DNA of 64,000 nt from Rhizobium tropici CIAT 899 (GCF_000330885.1 NC_020059.1:237001-301000), one strand, 5' to 3'. Shown: positions 26,199-35,489, counted from the stretch's first letter. Notes: generated from the letters alone by a model not told the origin. Made by a program: numbers and translations.

Positions 26199-27194
26199 AT
26201 GAAAAAATCCCTTTTGACCCTTTTCGCTCTGGCTGCCATGTCGGCAACGGCGCTTGCGGCCGATATCAAGCCGGCAATCGTTTACGGAACCGGCGGCAAG
26301 TTCGACAAATCCTTCAACGAAGCTGCCTATAACGGCGCCGAAAAATTCAAGAAGGAAACCGGCATCGCTTACCGCGACTTCGAGCCGACGGGCGACACTC
26401 AGGGCGAACAGGCGCTGCGCAACTTCGCCAGCAAGGGCTTCAATCCGGTTATCGCCGTTTCCTTTGCCTGGACCTCCGCGCTCCAGAAGGTTGCTGCCGA
26501 ATATCCGAAGACCGAATTCGTCCTGATCGACGACAGCCTTGATCTGCCGAACGTCCGCTCGGTCAAGTTCAAGGAAAATGAAGGCTCCTATCTCGCCGGC
26601 GTCATGGCTGCCATCGCATCGAAGTCCGGCAAGATCGGCTTCGTCGGCGGCATGGACATTCCGCTGATCCGCAAGTTCGAATGCGGCTACGAGCTCGGTG
26701 CGCGTGCCACCAATGCGAAGATCGAAGTTTTCCAGAACATGACCGGCACGACCGGTGCGGCCTGGAATGACCCGGTTCGCGGCGGCGAACTCACCAAGAA
26801 CCAGATCGACCAGGGCGCAGACGTTGTTTACGCAGCTGCCGGCGCGACCGGCCTCGGCGTGCTGCAGACCGCCGCCGACAACAAGAAGCTGTCGATCGGC
26901 GTCGATTCGAACCAGAACTACCTGCATCCGGGTTCCGTTCTGACCTCCGTCGTCAAGCGCGTCGACCTCGCCGTTTACAATGCCTTCAGCGACGCCAAGA
27001 ACGGCAAGTTCACGCCTGGTACGCAGGAACTCGGCCTGAAGGAAGACGGCGTTGCCGTCGCTATGGACGACAACAACAAGTCGCTCGTCACTCCGGAAAT
27101 GCAGGCTGCTGTCGACAAGGCCCGGACCGATATCGTTGCTGGCACCATCAAGGTCCACGACTATCTGACCGACAACGCCTGCCCGAAGAACTGA
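26199..27194 (+). CDS. BMP-family nucleoside-binding periplasmic protein
   Basis: The ATG at 26199 gives 331 residues with a clear signal peptide (MKKSLLTLFALAAMSATALA, cut before ADIK). The mature part follows the BMP/PnrA lipoprotein fold: YGTGGKFDKSFNEAAYNG near residue 28, FVGGMDIPLIRKFECGYELG near 150 and VDSNQNYL near 235. No lipobox cysteine is present, as is usual for Gram-negative members, so it is a soluble periplasmic protein. BMP proteins bind purine or pyrimidine nucleosides; the downstream salvage genes support that. A terminator-like hairpin separates it from the ATPase gene. Confidence 0.93.
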   Translation: MKKSLLTLFALAAMSATALAADIKPAIVYGTGGKFDKSFNEAAYNGAEKFKKETGIAYRDFEPTGDTQGEQALRNFASKGFNPVIAVSFAWTSALQKVAAEYPKTEFVLIDDSLDLPNVRSVKFKENEGSYLAGVMAAIASKSGKIGFVGGMDIPLIRKFECGYELGARATNAKIEVFQNMTGTTGAAWNDPVRGGELTKNQIDQGADVVYAAAGATGLGVLQTAADNKKLSIGVDSNQNYLHPGSVLTSVVKRVDLAVYNAFSDAKNGKFTPGTQELGLKEDGVAVAMDDNNKSLVTPEMQAAVDKARTDIVAGTIKVHDYLTDNACPKN

Positions 27195-27202
27195 TATGAA
27201 AT

Positions 27203-27245
27203 AAGGGCGTATGACGGAGCAAAAACGTCATGCGCCCTTTTCTTA
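27203..27245 (+). terminator. Internal terminator/attenuator after the binding-protein gene
   Basis: AAGGGCGTATGACG (27203-27216) pairs with CGTCATGCGCCCTT (27226-27239), with one T-G pair and a nine-base loop, and is followed by TTCTT. Partial termination here would make the binding protein in excess over the membrane complex, a common ABC-importer pattern. Confidence 0.75.
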
Positions 27246-27274
27246 TCCGGAAACCGGTTTCTGGAGCCCCTATA

Positions 27275-28786
27275 GTGAGCCAAATCTCTGCCATCGAGCT
27301 CGTGGGCATCGACAAAAAGTTCGGTGCTGTCCACGCCAATAAAGATATCAACCTGACCGTCGCCAAGGGCTCGATCCACGGGATCATCGGCGAAAACGGT
27401 GCCGGGAAATCGACCCTCATGTCGATCCTCTACGGATTCTATCAGGCCGACAGCGGCGAAATCCGCATCAACGGCAACCCGATCGCCATCCGCGACAGCC
27501 AGACGGCAATTGCATCCGGTATCGGGATGGTGCACCAGCATTTCATGCTGGTCGACAATTTTACCGTCCTTGAAAACGTCATGCTGGGCGCCGAAGGCGG
27601 CGCGCTTCTCGCCAAGGGGGTAGCGGCCGCACGCGCCGAGCTCAACCGGCTGGAGAAGGATTATGGTCTGGAAGTCGATCCGGATGCGATGATTGAAGAG
27701 CTTCCCGTCGGTCAGCAGCAACGCGTCGAGATCCTGAAGGCGATGTATCGCGGCGCGGAGATCCTCATTCTCGACGAACCCACCGGCGTCTTGACGCCGG
27801 CCGAAGCGGACAATCTCTTCCGCATCCTTCGCGTCCTTCGCGATCAGGGCAAGACGATCATACTCATCACCCACAAGCTGCGCGAGATCATGGCGATCAC
27901 CGATACGGTGTCGGTCATGCGCCGTGGCGAGATGGTTGCCACGCGCAAGACGGCGGAAACCACTGTCGAAGAGCTGGCAGAATTGATGGTCGGCCGCCGC
28001 GTGCTGCTGCGCGTCGAAAAGGGCGCCCCCAATCCGGGCGATATCCTGCTGTCGGTGCGCAATCTCACCGTTAAGGACGGCCGTGGCGTCACCATGGTCG
28101 ACAACGTCTCCTTCGATGTCCGCGCCGGCGAGATCGTCGGCATTGCCGGCGTTGCCGGCAACGGCCAGTCGGAATTGCTGGAGGCCATCGCCGGTATCCG
28201 TAAGCCAGCCTCGGGCGAGATCCTGCTGCATGGCAAGCCGATCGGCAATGCCGATCCCGCAGCACTTCGCGACCTTGGCCTTGCCCATATTCCGGAAGAT
28301 CGCCATCACATGGGCCTCGTCCTCAAGTTCGAGGAGTATGAGAATTCCATGCTCGGCTATCACCGCGACCGCAAATACGGGCGCGGCGGCATGCTCGATC
28401 TCGATGCCATGCGCAAGGATGCCATCGAGAAGATCGAGAAATACGATATCCGCCCGCCGAACGCGCGGCTGAAAACAGCCAATTTTTCCGGCGGCAACCA
28501 GCAGAAGATAGTCGTCGCCCGTGAGATCGAGCGCGATCCGAAGGCTCTGCTGATCGGCCAGCCGACGCGCGGCGTCGACATCGGCGCCATCGAATTCATC
28601 CATCGTCGCATCATCGAGATGCGCGACGCCGGCAAGGCCATCCTACTGGTTTCGGTGGAGCTGGATGAGATCCGTGCGCTTTCGGACCGTATCCTCGTCA
28701 TGTTCGCCGGCCATATCGTCGGTGAAAAGTCGGCTGAGGCCGGTGAACAAACACTCGGCCTGATGATGGCCGGCATTGCCGCGTGA
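27275..28786 (+). CDS. Nucleoside ABC transporter ATPase (NupO/YufO-like)
   Basis: I start at the GTG at 27275 (503 residues), because GGAG lies eight bases upstream and the alternative ATG at 27230 is inside the terminator hairpin. Two ABC domains are present. The first has a full Walker A GENGAGKST, a LPVGQQQRV signature and Walker B ILDEPTG. The second has a degenerate Walker A (AGNGQSE) and Walker B (LIGQPTRG, lacking Asp-Glu) but a good signature FSGGNQQK. This one-active-site pattern is usual in ribose and nucleoside importer ATPases. It energises the two permeases that follow. Confidence 0.92.
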   Translation: MSQISAIELVGIDKKFGAVHANKDINLTVAKGSIHGIIGENGAGKSTLMSILYGFYQADSGEIRINGNPIAIRDSQTAIASGIGMVHQHFMLVDNFTVLENVMLGAEGGALLAKGVAAARAELNRLEKDYGLEVDPDAMIEELPVGQQQRVEILKAMYRGAEILILDEPTGVLTPAEADNLFRILRVLRDQGKTIILITHKLREIMAITDTVSVMRRGEMVATRKTAETTVEELAELMVGRRVLLRVEKGAPNPGDILLSVRNLTVKDGRGVTMVDNVSFDVRAGEIVGIAGVAGNGQSELLEAIAGIRKPASGEILLHGKPIGNADPAALRDLGLAHIPEDRHHMGLVLKFEEYENSMLGYHRDRKYGRGGMLDLDAMRKDAIEKIEKYDIRPPNARLKTANFSGGNQQKIVVAREIERDPKALLIGQPTRGVDIGAIEFIHRRIIEMRDAGKAILLVSVELDEIRALSDRILVMFAGHIVGEKSAEAGEQTLGLMMAGIAA

Positions 28787-28793
28787 GGCGTAT

Positions 28794-29897
28794 ATGAGCA
28801 CGGCTTCCGTTCCGCTCCCCAATTGGATCACCTACGGTCTGATCCCCCTTCTCAATCTCATTGTTGCCTTCCTGATCTCCGGCCTCGTCGTCTGGTTCAT
28901 CGGCGAGAGCCCGCTCGATGCGCTTGTCCTGCTGCTGCAGGGCGCGCTTGGCAGCGGCGAAGGCATCGGCTTCACGCTGTATTATGCGACAAGCTTCATC
29001 TTCACCGGCCTTTCGGTCGCCGTCGCCATCCATGCCGGCCTTTTCAATATCGGTTCGGAAGGCCAGGCCTATGTCGGCGGTCTTGGCTGCGCCCTGGTGG
29101 CGCTGACCCTCGACCATTATGTTCCCTGGTATGTGACGATGCCCTTTGCCGTCATCGGCGCGGCGATCTTCGGGGCGCTCTGGGCCTTCATTCCTGCCTG
29201 GCTGCAAGCCAAGCGGGGCAGCCACGTCGTCATCACCACGATCATGTTCAATTTCATCGCATCGGCGATGATGAACTTCCTGCTGGTGCATATACTGATC
29301 GTTCCGGGCAAGATGGCCCCCGAAACCCGCACCTTTCTGGAGGGCGGTCAGCTGCCGAAGCTCGGCTGGTTGATGGATATGTTCGGCTCGACCATCGGTG
29401 CGGCGCCGCTCAACGTCTCCTTCCTGATCGCGCTGGTCATGTGCTTCCTGGTGTGGGTACTCGTCTGGCGCACCAAGCTCGGCTATGAAATGCGCACGCT
29501 GGGCCTCAGCCCCACCGCTGCGGTCTATGCCGGCATTCCCTACGCCCGCACGGTCATCATCGCCATGCTTCTTTCCGGCGGTCTTGCCGGCATGATGGCG
29601 CTCAATCCCGTCATGGGCGCATCCGCACGTCTGCAGGTGGAATTCGTGCTCGGTGCGGGCTTTGTCGGCATCGCCGTGTCGCTGATGGGCCGCAATCATC
29701 CGCTTGGCATCATCGTGGCGGCGATCCTGTTCGGCATTCTCTATCAGGGCGGCGACGCGCTGTCCTTCGACATGCCGAACATCACGCGCGACATGATCGT
29801 GGTGATCCAGGGTCTCGTCATCCTGTTTGCCGGTGCCCTCGAATACATGTTCCGACCTGCGCTCGTGCGCATCTACCAGACATTCGCCAGGACGTGA
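28794..29897 (+). CDS. Nucleoside ABC transporter permease 1 (NupP-like)
   Basis: The ATG at 28794 gives 367 residues with about ten membrane segments of the BPD_transp_2 type. The segment GLFNIGSEGQAYVGGLG near residue 82 is highly characteristic of BMP-family nucleoside permeases, and a cytoplasmic loop RTKLGYEMRTLGLSPTAAVYAG near 224 probably contacts the ATPase. It begins seven bases after the ATPase stop and ends ten before permease 2, so the three are coupled. With permease 2 it forms the inner-membrane channel. Confidence 0.93.
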   Translation: MSTASVPLPNWITYGLIPLLNLIVAFLISGLVVWFIGESPLDALVLLLQGALGSGEGIGFTLYYATSFIFTGLSVAVAIHAGLFNIGSEGQAYVGGLGCALVALTLDHYVPWYVTMPFAVIGAAIFGALWAFIPAWLQAKRGSHVVITTIMFNFIASAMMNFLLVHILIVPGKMAPETRTFLEGGQLPKLGWLMDMFGSTIGAAPLNVSFLIALVMCFLVWVLVWRTKLGYEMRTLGLSPTAAVYAGIPYARTVIIAMLLSGGLAGMMALNPVMGASARLQVEFVLGAGFVGIAVSLMGRNHPLGIIVAAILFGILYQGGDALSFDMPNITRDMIVVIQGLVILFAGALEYMFRPALVRIYQTFART

Positions 29898-29907
29898 GGA
29901 TCGGACG

Positions 29908-30879
29908 ATGGACTATTATGATCTTCTCATCAGCATACTTGGTTCGACGATCCGCCTGTCGATTCCGCTGATCTTCACGGCGCTGGCGGGCCTGTTTTCC
30001 GAGCGCGCCGGCATCTTCGATATCGGCCTTGAAGGCAAGATGCTGGCCTCGGCTTTTGCTGCCGCCTGCGTCGCCTCGATCAGCGGCTCACCCTGGGCCG
30101 GCCTTGGCGCGGGCATTGTCGTCTCGGTCGTCGTCGGCCTGCTGCACGGTTTCGCATCGATCACCAATCGCGGCAATCAGATCGTTTCCGGCGTCGCGAT
30201 CAACTTCCTGATGGCCGGCCTGACCATCGTTCTCGGTCAAGCCTGGTTCGGTCAGGGTGGCCGCACGCCCACTTTGGCTGCCACCGCACGTTTTTCCGGC
30301 ATCACGCTGCCCGGCGCCGATGCCATTCGCGACGTTCCGTTCATCGGGCCGCTCTATGCGAATGTCATCTCCGGCAACAATATCCTGACTTATCTGGCCT
30401 TCCTGACGGTGCCGATTTCCTGGTGGATTCTCTATCGCACCCGTTTCGGTCTGCGCCTGCGTGCCGTTGGCGAAAATCCCGGCGCCGTCGATACCGCCGG
30501 CATCTCGGTCGAATGGCTGCGCTATCGATCGCTGATAGCAGCCGGCATTCTCTGCGGCTTCTCCGGCACCTATCTCGCCATCGCCCAGTCGGCCGCCTTC
30601 ATCAACAACATGTCCGCGGGCAAGGGCTATATCGCGCTTGCCGCACTGATCTTCGCCAAATGGAAGCCTGTGCCGGTCATGTTCACCTGCCTTCTGTTCG
30701 GCTTCCTTGATGCCTTCGCCAATTTCATGCAGGGCAAGGCGGTTCCGGGCATCGGCGAGGTGCCGGTACAGATTTTCCAGGCGCTGCCCTATATCCTCAC
30801 CTGCATCCTGCTTGCAGGCTTTATCGGTGTCGCCAAGCCTCCGAAGGCCGGTGGCGTGCCCTATACCAAGGAGCGCTAG
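29908..30879 (+). CDS. Nucleoside ABC transporter permease 2 (NupQ-like)
   Basis: This 323-residue permease starts at the ATG at 29908 (MDYYDLLISILGSTIRL). Its early segment FSERAGIFDIGLEGKMLAS matches the sister permease motif of BMP importers, and the loop RTRFGLRLRAVGENPGAVDTAG near 178 is the ATPase-contact region. Eight to nine hydrophobic helices are visible. It is shorter than permease 1, as is usual for the pair. Only three bases separate it from cytidine deaminase, tying import to catabolism. Confidence 0.93.
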   Translation: MDYYDLLISILGSTIRLSIPLIFTALAGLFSERAGIFDIGLEGKMLASAFAAACVASISGSPWAGLGAGIVVSVVVGLLHGFASITNRGNQIVSGVAINFLMAGLTIVLGQAWFGQGGRTPTLAATARFSGITLPGADAIRDVPFIGPLYANVISGNNILTYLAFLTVPISWWILYRTRFGLRLRAVGENPGAVDTAGISVEWLRYRSLIAAGILCGFSGTYLAIAQSAAFINNMSAGKGYIALAALIFAKWKPVPVMFTCLLFGFLDAFANFMQGKAVPGIGEVPVQIFQALPYILTCILLAGFIGVAKPPKAGGVPYTKER

Positions 30880-30882
30880 TCT

Positions 30883-31275
30883 ATGTCGCATGATCTGTTC
30901 GAGGCCGCGCGCGGCGCGATGGCGTTCGCGCATGCTCCCTATTCGAAGTTTCCCGTTGGCGCGGCAATCCGCGCTGAGGACGGCAAGATCTATACCGGCG
31001 CCAATATCGAGAACCTGTCCTTCCCGCAGGGCTGGTGCGCCGAACCCACAGCGATCGGCCAGATGATCATGGGCGGCGCCAAGAAGATCGTCGAGATCGC
31101 CGTCATCGCCGAGAAGCTGCCGCTCTGCCCGCCTTGCGGCGGCTGCCGGCAGAAGATCGCCGAATTTGCCAGCAAGGAGACGCGCATCTATCTTTGCGAC
31201 GAAACCGGCGTGAAGAAGACCATGACCATGGACGAAATGTTGCCCTTCAGCTTCGAAACGGAGGTGCTCGGATGA
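30883..31275 (+). CDS. cdd: Cytidine deaminase
   Basis: The 130-residue protein has the short, homotetrameric cytidine deaminase form. The active-site CAE at 52-54 (Cys52 a zinc ligand, Glu54 the proton shuttle) and the second zinc motif PCGGC at 84-88 (Cys85, Cys88) are intact, as is the N-terminal YSKFPVGAAI. It hydrolyses cytidine and deoxycytidine to uridine and deoxyuridine. It sits between the importer and the phosphorylases, supplying them with uracil nucleosides. Its stop overlaps the start of the next gene by four bases. Confidence 0.97.
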   Translation: MSHDLFEAARGAMAFAHAPYSKFPVGAAIRAEDGKIYTGANIENLSFPQGWCAEPTAIGQMIMGGAKKIVEIAVIAEKLPLCPPCGGCRQKIAEFASKETRIYLCDETGVKKTMTMDEMLPFSFETEVLG

Positions 31276-32078
31276 GTGCGGCCGCCGATATCCTCACCGA
31301 GAAGCTCGGCGAGCTGAAGCCGCGCTATGGCATCATCCTGGGTTCCGGCCTCGGCTCTCTCGTGGATGAGGTCAAAGACGCGCTGCGCATCCCCTATGCC
31401 GATCTGCCCGGCTTCCCGGTCAGCGCAGTATCAGGCCATGCCGGCACACTGGTCGCAGGCAAGCTCGGCGATGTCCCCGTCATCATGCTCTCCGGCCGGG
31501 TGCATTATTACGAAAAGGGCGACGCCAATGCCATGCGCATGCCGATCGAGACCCTGAAGGCACTCGGCGTGGACACGCTGATCCTGACGAATTCGGCCGG
31601 ATCGCTGCGCGAGGAGATGCCGCCGGGCTCGGTGATGCAGATCACCGATCACATCAACTATTCCGGCATGAACCCGCTGATCGGCGAGGAGAGCGACAGG
31701 CGCTTCGTCGGCATGACCAGCGCCTACGACCTCGACCTCATCATGCGCATGCGCAAGGCGGCGGAAAAGGCCGAGATCAAGCTGTCACATGGCGTCTATA
31801 TGTGGTTTTCCGGCCCAAGCTTCGAAACGCCGGCCGAGATCCGCATGGCGCGCATCCTCGGTGCCGATGCCGTCGGCATGTCGACGGTGCCGGAAGTCAT
31901 CCTGGCGCGTCTTTTCGGTTTGAGGGTTGCCGCTGCCTCCGTCATCACTAACTATGGTGCTGGTATGACCGGCGGCGAGCTCTCGCATGAGGAGACGAAG
32001 GACATGGCTCCGGTCGGCGGCGCGCGGCTTGCCGCTATCCTGAAAGAAATGATCGCGGACGAAGGAGATCCACAATGA
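31272..32078 (+). CDS. Purine-nucleoside phosphorylase
   Basis: The 268-residue protein starts at the ATG overlapping the cdd stop. It has the trimeric PNP features GIILGSGLGSLVDEV near the N-terminus, SGRVHYYEKGD in the phosphate region, FSGPSFETPAEI and the base-binding SVITNYGAGM, whose Asn is typical of 6-oxopurine (inosine/guanosine) enzymes. It cleaves purine (deoxy)nucleosides with phosphate to free base and (deoxy)ribose-1-phosphate. It overlaps deoC by four bases. Methylthioadenosine phosphorylase is less likely given the Asn and the nucleoside context. Confidence 0.93.
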   Translation: MSAAADILTEKLGELKPRYGIILGSGLGSLVDEVKDALRIPYADLPGFPVSAVSGHAGTLVAGKLGDVPVIMLSGRVHYYEKGDANAMRMPIETLKALGVDTLILTNSAGSLREEMPPGSVMQITDHINYSGMNPLIGEESDRRFVGMTSAYDLDLIMRMRKAAEKAEIKLSHGVYMWFSGPSFETPAEIRMARILGADAVGMSTVPEVILARLFGLRVAAASVITNYGAGMTGGELSHEETKDMAPVGGARLAAILKEMIADEGDPQ

Positions 32079-32848
32079 CCGGCCATTCGCTGAGAGAAAC
32101 GGCAGCCGTTGCGCTTTCCCTTCTCGATCTCACCAATCTCAAGGATGACTGCACCCCGGCTCAGATCGAGGCGCTGTGCGCCCGTGCGCAATCGCCCTAT
32201 GGCAATACGGCCGCCATCTGCATCTGGCCGCGTTTCGTCGCACAGGCGCGTGGCATTCTCGGTGTCGATCATGCCATAAAGATCGCGACCGTGGTGAATT
32301 TCCCGGCCGGCGACATGGAAGTGGCCGATGTTGCCGCCGAGGCGCGCGAAGCCATTGCCGATGGCGCCGACGAGATCGATCTGGTCATTCCCTATCGCGC
32401 CTTTCTGGCGGGCAATGAGCAGGCCATCACCGATATGGTTGCCGCGGTAAAGGCCGAATGCAAAGGTCCGGTCCTTCTGAAGACCATCCTTGAAACCGGC
32501 GAAATCAAGGATACCGCTCTCATCCGGCGCGCGTCAGAACTTGCGATCGATGCCGGCTCCGATTTCATCAAGACGTCCACCGGCAAGGTTGCCGTCAACG
32601 CGACGCTCGAAGCCGCTGACATCATGCTGCGCGCCATCCGCGACAGCGGTCGCAAGGTCGGCTTCAAGCCGGCCGGCGGCATCGGCTCTGTCTCCGATGC
32701 GGCTCTGTATCTCAGCCTCGCCGAGACCATCATGGCGCCCGACTGGGCCATGCCGTCGACCTTCCGCTTCGGTGCGTCGAGCCTTCTCGACGATATCTCG
32801 AACGTGCTGGCCGGCGGCGAGTCCAAGACGGCGTCTTCAGGCTACTGA
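32075..32848 (+). CDS. deoC: Deoxyribose-phosphate aldolase
   Basis: The 257-residue class I aldolase splits 2-deoxyribose-5-phosphate to acetaldehyde and glyceraldehyde-3-phosphate. The Schiff-base lysine is Lys166 in DFIKTSTGK, with the essential Asp102 in EIDLVIPYRAF. TIM-barrel signatures VNFPAGDM and GFKPAGGIGS are also present. It begins in the overlap with the phosphorylase gene and is followed three bases later by deoA. Deoxyribose-1-phosphate from both phosphorylases reaches it through the DeoB mutase encoded nearby on the other strand. Confidence 0.97.
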   Translation: MTGHSLRETAAVALSLLDLTNLKDDCTPAQIEALCARAQSPYGNTAAICIWPRFVAQARGILGVDHAIKIATVVNFPAGDMEVADVAAEAREAIADGADEIDLVIPYRAFLAGNEQAITDMVAAVKAECKGPVLLKTILETGEIKDTALIRRASELAIDAGSDFIKTSTGKVAVNATLEAADIMLRAIRDSGRKVGFKPAGGIGSVSDAALYLSLAETIMAPDWAMPSTFRFGASSLLDDISNVLAGGESKTASSGY

Positions 32849-32851
32849 TCC

Positions 32852-34159
32852 ATGATCCCGCAGGAGATCATCCGTCAGAAGCGTAACGGCGCCACCCTTT
32901 CGGCTGCCGATATCGATGCGTTTATCGGTGCTTTGGGGCGGGGCGAACTGGCGGAAAGCCAGATCGGCGCTTTTGCCATGGCCGTCTGGTTTCGCGGCAT
33001 GACGCGGGAGGAAACGGTGGCGCTGACGCTCGCCATGGCTCGCTCCGGCGATATCCTTTCCTGGCGAGGCATCGGCAGGCCGATTGCCGACAAGCATTCG
33101 ACTGGCGGTGTCGGCGACAACGTCTCTCTGATGCTCGCTCCCATCGCCGCCGCCTGCGGCCTCGCCGTGCCGATGATCTCTGGTCGCGGTCTCGGCCATA
33201 CCGGCGGCACGCTGGACAAGCTGGAATCCATTCCCGGTTACGGGATCACGCCGGATGCCGCCCGTTTCCGCAAGGTGGTCGATGAGGTCGGCTGCGCCAT
33301 CATCGGTCAGACCGGCGCGCTGGCGCCCGCCGACGGCAAGCTCTATGCGGTGCGCGATGTCACGGCGACCGTCGATTCCGTGCCGTTGATTACCGCCTCC
33401 ATCCTGTCGAAGAAACTGGCCGCGGGACTGGAAACGCTGGTGCTCGACGTCAAGATCGGCAGCGGCGCCTTCATGACCTCGCAGGAAGAAGCTGAGACCC
33501 TGGCGCGCTCGCTGGTGGAGGTGGCCAATGGCGGCGGGGTCAGGACTTCGGCCCTGATTACCGACATGAACCAGCCCTTGGCCGACGCGGCTGGCAACGT
33601 GGTCGAACTTCGTAACTGCCTGGATTTCCTGAAGGGCAACAAGGCAGGCACGCGCCTCGAAACAGTCGTCCTGGCCTTCGCATCCGAAATGCTCGTTCAG
33701 GCCGGCATTGCCGCCAACGCTGCCGATGCGGAGAGCAGGGCGCGCGAGGCTCTGGCATCCGGCAAGGCGGCAGAGATCTTCGGCCGCATGGTGCACGCCC
33801 TTGGCGGCCCCGCGGATCTGCTGGAACACCCGGATCGCTATTTGGCGAGTGCGCCGGTGCAGAAGCCCGTTCTCGCGGCGGCCGATGGCTGGCTGGGCGC
33901 CTGCGATGCGCGGGAGATCGGTATGAGCGTCATCGATCTCGGCGGCGGCCGCCGCCGCCCGCAAGACAAGATCGATCATCGCGTCGGCTTCAGCGACATT
34001 CTGCCGCTCGGCACCAAGGTGAGCAGGGGTGACCGCATCGCTACCGTGCATGCGGCAGACGAGGCAAGCGCGCAAAAGGCCGCGGGCGCTTTGTCGGCTA
34101 ACTATCGCACCGTGGATACGGCGCCCGCTTTGTCGCCTGTCATTGTCAGACGGATTTGA
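32852..34159 (+). CDS. deoA: Thymidine phosphorylase
   Basis: This 435-residue protein is of normal length for the family, which converts thymidine and deoxyuridine with phosphate to base and deoxyribose-1-phosphate. The signature KHSTGGVGDNVSLMLAP lies near residue 81, the glycine-rich MISGRGLGHTGGTLDKLE near 109, and the C-terminal barrel-sandwich domain (RVGFSDILPLGTKVSRGD) near 376. It is the last gene of the plus-strand nucleoside operon and ends 49 bases before a convergent gene. The close upstream spacing supports joint translation with deoC. Confidence 0.97.
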   Translation: MIPQEIIRQKRNGATLSAADIDAFIGALGRGELAESQIGAFAMAVWFRGMTREETVALTLAMARSGDILSWRGIGRPIADKHSTGGVGDNVSLMLAPIAAACGLAVPMISGRGLGHTGGTLDKLESIPGYGITPDAARFRKVVDEVGCAIIGQTGALAPADGKLYAVRDVTATVDSVPLITASILSKKLAAGLETLVLDVKIGSGAFMTSQEEAETLARSLVEVANGGGVRTSALITDMNQPLADAAGNVVELRNCLDFLKGNKAGTRLETVVLAFASEMLVQAGIAANAADAESRAREALASGKAAEIFGRMVHALGGPADLLEHPDRYLASAPVQKPVLAAADGWLGACDAREIGMSVIDLGGGRRRPQDKIDHRVGFSDILPLGTKVSRGDRIATVHAADEASAQKAAGALSANYRTVDTAPALSPVIVRRI

Positions 34160-34208
34160 TTTGAAGGCGCCGGTCGGCCGCTTCGCAGTCTGGGAAATGC
34201 CTTTTATC

Positions 34209-34733
34209 CTATTGCTTCAGAAGCAGAGTGCCATTCTGCACTCCATAGGAGTTCAGCTTTTTCATGAAGCTCATTCCGATCAGCGTCGTGCTCAATGCGC
34301 TATCCTTTGCCACCACGGCATCGATATCGCGAACCCGGATCGTACCGATCTCCAGGCGGTCGAGTTTGATGTGGGCGACCTTTGACGTGCCATTCGCGGT
34401 CTGGACCGTGTAGCGATAGTCGAGATCGACGCCGCTGAAGCCGAGGCTGCGCGCGGTGCTTTCGTTCATTGCCACATAGGTCGCGCCGGTATCGATCATC
34501 CCATGCACAGACCGGCCATTGATGGTGAAATCGCCTTCATAGTGGCCGCCCGCATTGGCGCGCAGCTGAACGCTGCCATAGGAAACGGGAGCTTCCGCCT
34601 TCGGAAGGGCAAGCGAAACCGCTTCGACCGGCGCCGGTTTCGCGGCATGTTCGCTATAGGTACTCACCAGCATCGGCACCTGGGTCGCTGCAACGGCGAT
34701 GACACCGGCAAAGGCAAGAACGCGAACGAGCAT
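34209..34733 (-). CDS. Membrane-anchored retropepsin-like aspartic protease
   Basis: I use the ATG at 34733 (174 residues), because AGGAGG lies ten bases upstream; the in-frame ATG at 34763 has no site. One N-terminal helix (VLAFAGVIAVAATQVPML) anchors it, probably facing the periplasm. The rest is a single pepsin lobe with the catalytic DTGAT at 81-85 and a second hydrophobic IGMSFMKKL segment. Such half-pepsin proteins act as dimers and occur widely in Alphaproteobacteria (TIGR02281-like), with few known substrates. It lies between deoA and upp, with no evident link to nucleosides. Confidence 0.85.
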   Translation of the reverse strand: MLVRVLAFAGVIAVAATQVPMLVSTYSEHAAKPAPVEAVSLALPKAEAPVSYGSVQLRANAGGHYEGDFTINGRSVHGMIDTGATYVAMNESTARSLGFSGVDLDYRYTVQTANGTSKVAHIKLDRLEIGTIRVRDIDAVVAKDSALSTTLIGMSFMKKLNSYGVQNGTLLLKQ

Positions 34734-34802
34734 CGGCAGGGCCCCTCCTGCGGGCCATGCCATTTATAAGCCGAGAGTGCTGAAAGGATGCTAAAGCGAT
34801 CA

Positions 34803-34837
34803 ATAAAAAGCCCGGCAGTCGAATAACTGCCGGGCTT
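34803..34837 (-). terminator. Rho-independent terminator of upp
   Basis: On the minus strand, arms AAGCCCGGCAGT and ACTGCCGGGCTT (34808-34819 and 34826-34837 on the plus strand) enclose a six-base loop and are followed by a TTTTT run at 34809-34805. It lies 23 bases past the upp stop and shields the protease gene from read-through. Confidence 0.9.
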
Positions 34838-34859
34838 CCTGAAAAGTATTAGAGCGGAT

Positions 34860-35489
34860 TTACTTGGTGCCGTACATGCGGTCGCCGGCATCGCCGAGGC
34901 CGGGGACGATATAGCCCTTCTCGTTCAGGTGGCTGTCGATGGCGGCCGTGAACACCGGAACGTCCGGATGCGCCTTGCGGAAATTGGCGATGCCTTCGGG
35001 AGCCGCCAGCAAGCACAGGAAGCGGATATTGTGTGCGCCTCGCTCCTTCAGCTTTTCGATCGCGGCAATCGAGGAATTGCCTGTTGCCAGCATCGGATCG
35101 ACGACGATGATCAGGCGCTCGGAAATATCCTCGGGCGCCTTGAAGTAATATTCGACCGGCTGCAGCGTTTCATGATCGCGGTAGACGCCGATATGCGAGA
35201 CGCGGGCCGAGGGCACGAGATCGAGCATGCCTTCGAGCAGACCGTTGCCGGCGCGCAGGATCGAGGCGAAGACCAGCTTCTTGCCCTCGAGGATCGGCGC
35301 ATCCATCGGCTGGAGCGGCGTTTCGATGGTCTCGATGGTCAGTTCGAGGTCGCGCGTCACTTCGTAACAGAGCAGCGTCGAAATCTCGCGCAGCAGCCGG
35401 CGGAAGCTTCCCGTCGAGGTGTCCTTCTTGCGCATGATTGTGAGCTTGTGCTGCACAAGCGGGTGATCGATGACAGTGACGCCGTCCAT
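34860..35489 (-). CDS. upp: Uracil phosphoribosyltransferase
   Basis: The ATG at 35489 gives 209 residues, the usual Upp length, beginning [20 protein letters not shown]; the longer frame to 35555 is rejected. The PRPP-binding loop [11 protein letters not shown] near residue 130 and the uracil-binding C-terminus [16 protein letters not shown] are intact. It converts uracil and PRPP to UMP, recovering the uracil released by the phosphorylases next door. It has its own strong terminator and is 121 bases downstream of add, so it is either separate or the end of the deoB-add transcript. Confidence 0.97.
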   Translation of the reverse strand: MDGVTVIDHPLVQHKLTIMRKKDTSTGSFRRLLREISTLLCYEVTRDLELTIETIETPLQPMDAPILEGKKLVFASILRAGNGLLEGMLDLVPSARVSHIGVYRDHETLQPVEYYFKAPEDISERLIIVVDPMLATGNSSIAAIEKLKERGAHNIRFLCLLAAPEGIANFRKAHPDVPVFTAAIDSHLNEKGYIVPGLGDAGDRMYGTK

